The notes under the pieces: generated by a model
Databases searched by the model: none
The model's input: the letters and a program-made list of their open reading frames with translations, nothing else
Told to the model about the DNA's origin: nothing
Position numbers and translations under genes: made by a program
Origin: Heracleum sosnowskyi
Lineage: Eukaryota > Streptophyta > Magnoliopsida > Apiales > Apiaceae
NCBI GenBank assembly: GCA_030848705.1
Contig: CM061235.1
Location: 129,192,228 to 129,256,227, forward strand
DNA: 64,000 nucleotides
Direction of reading: 5' to 3'
Part shown: one piece after another, positions 37,998 to 47,450 of the stretch
How positions within the stretch are numbered: the first letter of the stretch is position 1
How the letters are laid out: the number at the start of each line of letters is the position of its first letter

Positions 37998-38357
37998 TGT
38001 TGGAATAACGAATTATGAAAATAGGGGGATTTGGGATTTTTTTGGATATTTGGGGCTGGACTTGAAAGGTGTCTCGACTTGTTAGATGTGTCGGATCCTA
38101 TTCCAAGATGTCTGCGTACCCTGTTTATATATAGGGATCAAGCCAACACAATTCTGTGATCTGATAGTGTTTTTAATCCATGTGATTGTTAAGGGATATC
38201 TTGAGATAAGTTGATTTTATATTTTTAGAGTTATATTAGCGTTGTGATTCTTTCCTGATTTGAAAGAATCGTTTGGAGATATCTTCTATGATTAATATTG
38301 GGAAATTAGGAGATAATTGAGGCAACCGAAAATATGGCGTAACAACTACCCCCAATT
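37998..38357 (-). mobile_element. Probable LTR with adjoining polypurine tract
   Basis: On the minus strand a polypurine tract 'aattgggggtag' (38357-38346) is followed by TGTTACGCCATATTTTCGG, a plausible 3' LTR start (38344). About 210 bases into it a TATA-like 'ctatatataaacag' appears. The far end is uncertain: 37998 is where TGTTGGAATAACG would give a terminal CA on the minus strand. A Ty3/gypsy or other LTR element whose interior lies to the right is the likely source. Confidence 0.45.
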
Positions 38358-38472
38358 CTTCAGTGCAGGTTGATGGAGTGGAGAACTAAGCGTTCTTTGA
38401 TCTTCCGAATTTCTCGAGTTAATGAAACAACTTGGAGTAGAAGATTAACAAATAATATGGAGCAGATAATTA

Positions 38473-38582
38473 CCCGTAATATGTCTGTAGATGCGATAGA
38501 GACAACATGATGTGCCCGTAATATGTCTGTAGATGCGAGTGAGACAACATGACGTGTCCGTAGATATGAGAAAGACAACATG
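38473..38582. repeat. 42-bp tandem repeat, 2.6 copies
   Basis: 'cccgtaatatgtctgtagat' begins units at 38473 and 38515, with a partial third at about 38553. It lies in what would be the 3' untranslated interior of the minus-strand LTR element next to it. Confidence 0.8.
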
Positions 38583-38825
38583 TGAGATGTGAGAAGAACA
38601 TATGTACGAGCAGTTTTGCAAGTGTGAGAGAATGAGCGACTTTGTGTAGATATTGTTGCGCTTCCCCTTGTAAAGTTAGGTTTATGAATCCACTATTCAA
38701 GAGATAGAAGTAGAAGAATGTAGTAGCAGTAGTAGTGATATCCTCATATGTTGAAATAAGGAGAGAATGTAAAGTGTTGAGATTGTAGTCCAAGCATTAT
38801 CTCGGAGGATCTTCTTCTTAAGAAC

Positions 38826-39052
38826 GATGACTCTTCTCTCCATAAGAGGGAGGACTCTTCTCACCTTAAGAGGGTGGACTCTTCTCTCCATAAGAGGGAT
38901 GACTCTCTTCTTCATAAGAGGGATGACTCTCTTCTCCATAAGAGGGATGACTCTTCTCTCCATAAGAGGGAGGACTCTTCTCTACATAGGAGGTAGGACT
39001 CTTCTCACCTTAAAAGGGTGGGCTCTTCTTTCCATAAGAGGGATGTTGGGAT
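38826..39052. repeat. 27-bp tandem repeat, about 8 copies
   Basis: Units such as 'atgactcttctctccataag' plus 'aggg' recur every 27 bp. All frames stay open on both strands, giving nine-residue repeats (for example MERRVIPLM on the minus strand), but there is no sign of a real gene. It ends abruptly at TGTTGGGATTTATGGG. Confidence 0.85.
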
Positions 39053-40020
39053 TTATGGGTGATAGCATAGGAACAACTTAACTTTGTATATACTTAATTT
39101 TTAATTAAGTAGAACATACTGTCACAGCCAAAGTATGTTCTTGTAATCAGTATGCAATGTTAGTTTAATTGTGTAATTTGGAAGAAGTTCACTTTCTGTG
39201 TTCAAGCCTCAAAGAACGCATATTGGATGACAACAAGAATAAAGGTTACTGTCATAAGAATTGACAGTAAGATTACAAGAAGACAGAATGTTGCAAGTCA
39301 AGACAGCATATTCACTCTGACAGCGACATTGGCGGAAGACTACGCGACAACAACTTTAGCCCTCGACAGCAAGCTTGGGAACCTCGACAGCACACTATGC
39401 GGGGAACTCGTACTGTCACCAAAAGCACATTCTTGTGACAGCAAGCTTTGTGGCAAAAGTAACTGTCTCGAGAAAGACCCTTGTTCTAAGTATCTTTCTC
39501 AGTCAAATCCCGTGACAGTTTCAATGTTCAAGAAACAGGCGTGATGCAGTATCCCTAAGCTGCACCAAGTCTGCAAGACTACGACAGAAGCTTCAAGCAC
39601 TGCAAACAAAAGCGAATCAATTCAAGAGCAAGGTCAAGTCTCTATTTGCTGAATTATTTTATCTAGAAATAGAATGAATCTAGGTTGCTTTTGTTATGAT
39701 GTATATCTGACATATTAGCAATTTAGGAAAGTCACATGGGTAAGACAATCTGTAAGAAGCTGCCGCTTGACAATGACAGCAGCTTCACAAACCCGTGACT
39801 GATAGTGATAGGATTAGTCTTATACCTACTGTCAATTCATTCTAGAGATGTAACGAAGACTAGCAAGTGCCTTGAAGAAAAACGAAGCTCAAGATTTCTC
39901 TCTTGAGGTTGTAGCAACACTTTGCAAAATAAATAAAACATTTATTTTGTGAATACAGTCTTCTCTATTTTACCGTTTGTGAATGCATACATATTATTGA
40001 TAACATTAAATCTTAGTTTT
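39053..40020 (+). mobile_element. Probable LTR-retroelement fragment, GACAG-rich
   Basis: Starts TGTTGGGATT directly after the 27-bp array. Its composition differs from its neighbours, and it carries more than ten GACAG/CTGTC words between 39120 and 39835. An R/U5-like tail occurs near 39895-39975 ('tctctcttgaggttgtag', then 'aataaataaaacattt'). No matching right boundary or target duplication was found, so this is an inference from style. A 105-codon frame at 39227-39544 is not recognisable. Confidence 0.4.
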
Positions 40021-40059
40021 AGTTGTTGAATCTGAGATTGAATTTTATCAGTATTGCAT

Positions 40060-40139
40060 TCATCATATGCGAAGACATCAGTCAAAATTTAAAAAACATC
40101 GATTTTTAACTGATGTCTATTGCTATATTTCTAGTAGTG
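40060..40139. mobile_element. CACTA-like transposon end
   Basis: Read on the minus strand from 40139 the sequence begins CACTACTAGAAATATAGC, a typical CACTA terminus. It is followed by subterminal repeats of 'gacatcagtt' in both orientations (near 40072 and 40108). No partner end starting CACTACTAG was found to the left, so the element is truncated or split by later insertions. Confidence 0.6.
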
Positions 40140-41086
40140 GGACTACATGTTCTTCAAGAAATAAAGGAAGATGATAAGATGGAATAGGAGATGAATGAGA
40201 TCGATGAAGAAGGAGAGGAAGAAATGGACAAGGGTCAAGGGAGACGCTGAGGAAGCAGAATGAGTACTGGTGGAGGGGGTGAATATGGAAGGGATGGATC
40301 ATTGAAACTGAAATAAACGGCTGCATGCATGTTTCGTTTCTGGAAGTTTGTCATAACGGTTCATTTTCCAGTTTCTTAAGTTTAATTGTAATTATTCTTA
40401 TTTTCAGTTTCGTGTTATATTGGTGGTTGAAGTCCAGTATCGGCATTTTTCAAGTGCTTGAACCAGTTAAGTGATGGACTAGGAGATGAGGACTTGGTTC
40501 ATGTTTCAAGAGTTGGGGAAGTATGTGTCTGCTTATGTCTGATTTTATTGTATAGGCCTAGCCCAAGAATTTGGTTTGTAAGACTATAGGGCCTATCCTG
40601 TTACTGTGAATTTGGTTTGACAGGAAGGTGTGAGAAAAATTAATATAAAGTGTACCTTTCTAAAAAACGTAAAAGCGAAGAATTCAAATATTTCAAAAAC
40701 AATATAACATAAATACTTTTTGTGGCTTATGTTTATCATGCATAGATTATTACCTTAATTGTTTTTTTGATTTTGTTTGACCATATAAACCAAATCCATT
40801 TTAGGATTTGTTTTTGTCTTTTAGACACATTTTTCAGCAATTATGCAATAGTTATTTTCCGTTTTCACCCTCTAATTACCATACATGACTTTTGTAGTTG
40901 TTACTAATGCTCTTTTATAGTTCCTGGATTCTTGAAATTTTCGTAAACCCTAATAATTGTTAATTTATACACACTCAATTAAGCAATTGAAATAATTATT
41001 GTTTTTATTATATTAAAATTCAACTTATCTATTACTATATATTAAACCACAACATATTAAACCATAACACAAGGGCAAAAAGTGCC
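40140..41086. other. No gene seen
   Basis: Mixed sequence. The purine-rich part at 40160-40290 yields open frames with no recognisable domain. The rest is AT-rich. Confidence 0.4.
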
Positions 41087-41757
41087 ACTTTAATGCTTGT
41101 GAAGTTACGATTTTGCTCATATTATTTGAAAAATTACAAAAATGCCACCCCTTTAATCTTTATTAAAAAATTAAATTAAATATGTTAGTCTTGAGAATTG
41201 AACATTTGACCTTCTACGCTCAAACTTGCACCACAACCATTATGTTACACTTTGTTTTGAGTTTACTTTCAAAATCTTTTTATTATAGAGTAAATAAATA
41301 TTTATTTATATTATTTCTAGAATATTGCACAATATATAATTACAAAAAATATTTTTATCGATTGAGCATGATCTAGAATTCTCTTTTGTCAATTTAAATC
41401 ATTGATATAAGTCATTTTAATACCTATGAATTTACGATTTTGCTTCTATATGTTAAAAAAATTACAAAAAACACCTTCTATTTTTTATTTTTGCAAGTAG
41501 TAGATGAAATTATGTTAGTGTTGAAAATCGAATCACTAATCTTCTCTAATCAAACTCATACCATAACCATTATACTATACGTTATTTTGAGTTTTCATTA
41601 AAAATATTTTTAGATAAATCACATTTTCTCCAAAAAAAAAACGTTGGTTTATATTATTTATAGAATGTTGCATATTATATATTCCAAAAAAATATTTTAA
41701 TGGATTGAGTATACTCTATATTTCTCTTTTGTCATTTTAAATGATTGGTATAAAAAA
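41087..41757. repeat. ~338-bp direct duplication
   Basis: Two diverged tandem copies begin near 41087 and 41425. Both contain 'tttacgattttgct'-like, 'ccataaccattat'-like and 'attctcttttgtca'-like landmarks in the same order. AT-rich, no coding potential. Confidence 0.7.
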
Positions 41758-42473
41758 TAAAATTTTAAATAATATAAAATTATACATAAATGTAATCGAT
41801 TCCTAAAAGAATATGAATTTATTTACCTTCTCCTCTATGTAAATATTAAACTATTGAAATAAGAAAAGAAGATTTTTTTAAAGAAATATATAATTTTGTT
41901 TATAAAATTATACATAATAAATGATTGTCTCGCATAATTTTTATGTATTTAAAATTTTAAATATGTGAGTCATATTAAAGAGTTTTGGTCGACCAACTAT
42001 TTAGATTTTCAGCGATTTAAAAGCGCGATTGATCTAAAAACATATATATTAAAAGAAACTAAAATAATTGAATTTATGTTTAAAAAAATGACAACTCCAA
42101 AAATAAGATTTATGTTGTATATATTAAAAATAACATAATTAATATTCAATATAAAATGGAAAAAAATATGTTTTTTTGAATTATAAATATTACAAAATTA
42201 CAATAATTATTAGCAATGACCAATTAGACTATAACTCAAAGTATGGTAATATGGATTTTAAATATTATACTAAATCGATCAAATAATCAACATAATATAT
42301 TATGGTTGACTTATAACATATACTTAGATCCTATGATGAAACCAAAAAGTTTCGTCTTAAATATTGTGTTGATGCACAATCATTAAGGTCGTCTAATCAT
42401 AATTTACATTGATAAATATATTTGTAAAAATTCAAGTTGAGTTAAAAAATAATTCATATTATAAGATAAAACC
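41758..42473. other. AT-rich flank of the copia pair
   Basis: No gene or repeat boundary seen. The last five bases, AAACC (42469-42473), should be the left copy of the outer element's target duplication. The other copy lies beyond the window. Confidence 0.4.
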
Positions 42474-43036
42474 TGTTGCCCAGTAATAATCTATTGTAGA
42501 AGGGGGGTTGAATACAATAGTATAAGATAATCGACTTCTTAATATATATATCATAAATATAAAAGAAAGATAACAGCTTTATTAAATCTGATATAAAACT
42601 TTTACAAACTATCTCAAGAAATTCTGATGTTCTTGAGAGCTGCTAGCTTACAAAAACTCTCTCAAGAAATTCTATGTTCTTGAGAGCTTCTATTCGATTA
42701 TGTTCACCTCTACATAAATCGAAACCAAAACTGTGTTTATATACTACACAGCTTCTCTATCAATGATAAGTCCTAATCAATTACAAAGATTGAAACCTAT
42801 CCATAATTGATAGCTACATTCTACAAACCAGGAACCGACAGAATAAACTTCCATGTTTAACTAGACTCCAAATATAACTCGAAGTAGGAATCCTGATCAG
42901 CTTCCAGTCCTGATGATCAATCCTGATCCCAGTCCTGATATGTATCTAGATCCTGACGACCATGTAATCCTGATGACGTCAGCAATCCTGATCAGTTGAG
43001 TCTAGCTCCTGACGATCATTGAATTCTGATCTAACA
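42474..43036 (-). repeat. 3' LTR of outer copia element
   Basis: On the minus strand it runs from TGTTAGATCAGAATTCAATG to CTGGGCAACA, 563 bp. It is clearly homologous to, but diverged from, the 600-bp LTRs of the inner element. It holds a TATA box ('tatataaacacag') and several TCAGGAT words in the U3 part. Confidence 0.92.
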
Positions 43037-43050
43037 ATCTCCCCCAATCT
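43037..43050 (-). other. Polypurine tract of outer element
   Basis: On the minus strand AGATTGGGGGAGAT abuts the LTR. It is the plus-strand primer for reverse transcription and matches the inner element's tract. Confidence 0.9.
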
Positions 43051-43145
43051 TATACTTTGTGAAATAAAGTATAGATTCCTAAGATACAATGATGTCAAAA
43101 ACATATATACAAAATGTACAGAATCTGCAGCAATAACTTATCTGT

Positions 43146-46100
43146 TTAAATTCTTTGATAGAACAGATTCATCTTCAAGAAGTTGGATAACAAATTTTCT
43201 TCTTTTTCTTCAAGAATTTGAATCAGTCTTTCCTTAAGATTTCTGAGTTCTTCATCTTCCTCATTAATCTGGTAGATAGCTGCTCTGAGATTCAATATGG
43301 AGCTTTTCTGAAGACTATGCTCTTCAAGCAAAAGATAAGCAATTTCCTTCCCATCAGGATTGAGAGTAAGTTGTGTCATGCCAAAAGTTACTTCTTTAAC
43401 AGAAGTACCCCTTTGCATTTCCACATCCTGAACTCTTTGATTTAAGTACATGGGAGTATAATTACCATTGAAATTACTGTTTCGATCCAGTCTTCTTCTT
43501 ATTGTTGACAAAATCATGTCACTCCATTCCTTGCATATTTGATTCTTCGATCTCAAAAGATAATGAACATATTTCAGTTCCTGTGTAGTTTTCATCAGCA
43601 GATCTTGAATAGATAAAATCTTCACACTACCATCTTTCATGAAGTACAGAAGCTTTTCTTTCTTGTCAAAACCATCATGACAATCTATAACTATATCAAC
43701 AGCTAGTAAATTGTTCAGGTTTTCAGAAGTTAAAGTACCTCCAATTTCAGTTAAGGAGTAAGGATCAACATATGACATATTTATATATTCAGCATCCCTG
43801 TGTCCAATACCTCCTCTTGAATTACTTGTCAATTGCTTCAGATTTGAAAACATCTTTAACCAGAGTGCTTTTGATCTAACCATCCCAGATAAATCAACAA
43901 CACTTGAAGCGTTTGTAATAATTCCTCCAGACTGAAAATTGATAAGTGTATCACAACTTAGTGTACTAATATGTTTCCACTTCTTATCCTTTTCCTTTTC
44001 AAAGGCATAGCTTCTTTCCAGTGAAGATTCTTGTCTGCTTGGGTTCCTCCGCTTTCTTCTGTTTGAGAGTTTAAGCCTTTGTACATAGAGATTGAAATCT
44101 CTATTTGTTGATCTTGTAATTTCACTTCTTCTGGCTTCTTCTTCTTCTTCTTCATCTACTTCCTTGTTGTGAAAATCAACCACAGTAGATAAAATTATCA
44201 AGTCAATCTCTTGCATAATTTCAGAATCATCAGGATCTTGAATATTATCAGGAACAACATCAGGATTAGATTCTTCAATTTGATTTGTATTGCAGAGAGT
44301 TGATTTTCTTGATTTTCTTCTCAATTCAGGTTCTTCTTCAATATTTCCATCATCACCAAAAGTAGATCTGTCAGGAACTACTAGAGTTTGAATAGGTTCA
44401 GGAATTTCTTCAATTCTTAACCCTCGAGACCTTGTCTGTCTAGGTATTGTTTGAGTTGAAGAACCTCTTCTACTTCTTCTAGCTCCTCTCCTACCTCTGT
44501 CTCCTCTACCTCTAGCAGGAACATGATTATTAAAGCTTTCCATCATTTCTCTCTGTTGTCTTAAGAATTCTTCATGTGAGAGATCAGGATATTCTTCACT
44601 TGCTGTAGAGAGTGCTTTTCTTGCATATAATTGTTGAACTCTTTTATCAGTGTGATATAGAGTAACAATTCTGCCATCTTTTGTAGAAAACTTCTGGAAT
44701 AAATTTGATGCATCTTCAGGATTATCAATAAAAATATCTTCATCACCTTCAGGAATTGTAGCAAGAATATGTCCATGACCAGGTGTCAGGATTTGTTCTT
44801 CCGTCAGGATCTGAGATTGCACCAACGTTCTTACTGTCTTAACTCCAGAATCAGAAACATGAGTTGACTGCGTTGTTTGACTTTGTGAAGTTTGAATTGT
44901 AGACTTCATAACAGCAGCATCAGAGGTTTCTCCTTGTATCACTTTGTCACAACCATCATCTCCAGTATCATCATCATTATTCCTTAATACTAGATCAGGT
45001 GTGCATTTTGTCCGACTAACCTTCTCCCCCCTTTTGACATCAGGATTTGACAATAAATTCAAAATTAAGGAAAGAGAGGCTTGAATGTCAGTTACCTTAG
45101 TATCCAGAGAATCAATCCTTCTGTTGATAGAGGTTTGTTCAGAAATAACAGATTTCACTTGGGATTCTACTACCCTTAGCTGAAAAGCAGTAGGCACCTT
45201 TGTAAAATTTTGAGAAATATCATTCCTCACCAACTCAGTTGAGTTCTTAATAGAATCAATCTCAATTTTTAGACTTTTGGATAACAGAGTTGTAGCCTTC
45301 AGATGATTCTTCAAGTCTTGATTCTCTATAGATTTCACCGCATCAAAGGCATGTTCCAAAGCAGAAGAATAACTTACAGATTCAGTAGATCTGTGCCATG
45401 AATTGTTCCATTCATTCTGTCTAAGTGCCTCAGCAGGATTAAAGGAAGGAATAGAAAAATCTTGTCTCTGATCTTTCCCAGTGGAAGCTTTGCCAGCCAT
45501 ATATGTACTTGATGAACCAAAATTAGCTCCAAGACTAATTTTGAGTGATGTAGCAAGCTGTTCCTTCTCTTTTCGATTCTCATCATCATCACTATCATCA
45601 GAGTCATCATCATCAGTACTATGAGTATCATTAGGATCAGGAATAGCTATACTTTTCATTTTATCCTGTGAATCTGTGATAGGATGATCCATTGGTCTTG
45701 AACGAAGTGGCTGTATCAGGATAGGTTCAACATCAGGAGCACCACTAGCGTCAGGATGAACACCGTCAGGATTTGATATGCTTGCATCAGTATTTGCTAC
45801 CAATGGTTCTTGTGGAGCTTGAGGTTCAGAAGCTTCTTCAACACTTTGAGTCAAAGGTTTTTGTGTGCTTTCCTCAGTGACAGTGTCCTCGACCAATCTT
45901 TGAACTTCATCTGCACCAGAAATCCCTTGAGCATTGTCAGAAAATTTCTCAGAAACTGTAGCTTGGCTTGCATCTTCACTTTGAGAAGATGGTTCTTGTG
46001 TAGCTGGAATGTTGATGTCTGCATTCTCCCTTTGAGAAAATGGTTCTTGTGGGACCATTCCACTAGCTAAGCCTTCACCCAAACTTTGATTGAGTGGTTC

Positions 46101-46795
46101 TTGTGTGGCTGGATCATCAGAAAGAGCTGCTGAACCACTTTGAGGTTCAGGTTCTTGTAGGCTTGATCCTTTCAGTTTCTTCTGTCTCTGATAGACTAAC
46201 TCTTCTACCTTCCTTAGCTTTTCCATTGGATGTTTTATCCCAAGATTGGAAGCAGCAGCACCATACTTCTCCCATGAAATATCAACATGTCTTTTTGTTG
46301 GAGAGTCTTGTGCTGGAGAGTTTGAAATAGAAACCACTTGACTTGGTGCAACATCAGGAATACTAACATCAGGATTTGCTTGAGCAGTAGAAACTGATTG
46401 CTCATTCAGAATAGAAGTGTCCTGTACATCAGTATCCTGCTTCTTTTCTAAAGGAATTTGATACCTTCTTTTTGATAACTTCCTTTTCTTCTGTGGTGTA
46501 GACAATGGAACCACAGCTGCAGTAGCAGTATCAACAACGTCCTTATTCACATTCATCACAGAGGATATAGGTAAATCATCCTCTGAGTCAGTCTCATCCC
46601 TGAGCACTAACTTTCTTTTAACAGAAACAACCTCACCTCCCTTTGCAGCTTTCTTCACCAGGACCCCTTGTACACCCCCTTGTAACTTCTTTTTAGTGAG
46701 TGGTGTAGAGGAAAAATCCTTTGAACCTGATTGCCTTCCTGACACATCAGTTCTAGCTGACTTCTTTGCTTTTACAACTAAAGTCTTTTGAGAGA
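43146..46795 (-). CDS. Outer element ORF3, C-terminal part
   Basis: Downstream two thirds or more of the post-pol ORF, continuing from 58165 across the inner insertion. Joining 59092-58165 to 46795-43146 keeps the frame and gives 1525 codons plus stop. In order it shows: a Lys-rich segment; several (T/P)QEP(L/F/S)xQS repeats; an acidic run (DDDDSDDSDDDEN); a predicted coiled coil with no Pro (from NHLKATTLLSKSLK to SLILNLLSN); a basic Arg/Gly stretch (RGRGDRGRRGARRSRRGSS); and a conserved C-terminal region with WLKMFSNLKQL, YVDPYSLTEIGGTL and a Glu/Leu-rich terminal helix. No signal peptide or membrane segment is evident. It sits where an env-like gene lies in SIRE elements, but I see no envelope features. 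Function unknown. Confidence 0.85.
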
Positions 46796-46800
46796 CATTA
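46796..46800. other. Target-site duplication CATTA, left copy
   Basis: Matches 58165-58169 exactly and defines the insertion of the inner element into the outer ORF3. Confidence 0.95.
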
Positions 46801-47400
46801 TGTTAGATCAGAATTCAATGATTGTCAGAAGCTAGACTCAACTGATCAGGATTGCTGACGTCATCAGTATTGCATGGTCATCAGTATTTGATCAAGCGTC
46901 AGTATCTTATTGATCATCAGGATTCCTACTCAGACTATGATCAGGTTTGATCATCAGGACTTGAAGCTGATCAGGATTCCTACTTCGAGTTATATTTGGA
47001 GTCTAGATAAACATGGAAGTTTGTTCCTGGTTTGTAGAATGCAGCTATCGATTAAAGATATGTTTCTATCTTTATTATGATTAGGACTTATCTTGTTATT
47101 GATAGAGAAGCTGTGTGCACTATATAAACACAGTTTTGGTTTCGATTTATGTACTTATCAGAGAGAGAACATAATCGGAGAGAAGCTCTTAAGAACAGAA
47201 TTTCTTGAGAGAGTTTTTGTAAGCTAGCAGCTCTTAAGAACATCAGAATTTCTTAAGAGAGTTTGTAACAGTTTTATATCAAAGTTAATAAAGCTGTTAT
47301 TGTTATTGTTATTGATCTTTCATATTTGTGTTATATAAAGTCGAGAATCTTATACAATTGTATTCAACCCCCTTCTACAATTATTATTTACTGGGCAACA
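46801..47400 (+). repeat. 5' LTR of inner element
   Basis: TGTTAGATCA to CTGGGCAACA, 600 bp. U3 (46840-46990) is dense in TCAGGAT/TCAGTAT words. A TATA box is at 47121-47127 and AATAAA at 47287-47292. Confidence 0.95.
47121..47127 (+). promoter_or_regulatory. LTR TATA box
   Basis: TATATAAACACAG in the LTR, conserved in the outer LTR and in the 3' LTR copy (57885). It should direct the genomic transcript, with the start about 30 bases downstream. Confidence 0.75.
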
Positions 47401-47402
47401 AT

Positions 47403-47414
47403 TGGTATCAGAGC
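47403..47414 (+). other. Primer-binding site (initiator Met-tRNA)
   Basis: TGGTATCAGAGC, two bases after the LTR, is the standard copia site complementary to the 3' end of initiator methionine tRNA. Confidence 0.92.
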
Positions 47415-47450
47415 AAACTGATTTAATTCTGAATCAGATACGATCTAAAG

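Noticed and set aside
38697..39081. Open frames of nine-residue repeats on both strands
   Set aside because: They are translations of the 27-bp tandem repeat. The period is a multiple of three, so frames stay open by default.
43146..46795. Reading ORF3 as a viral envelope protein
   Set aside because: Its position fits an env-like slot, but no signal peptide, transmembrane helix or fusion-like segment is visible. It is left as unknown function.
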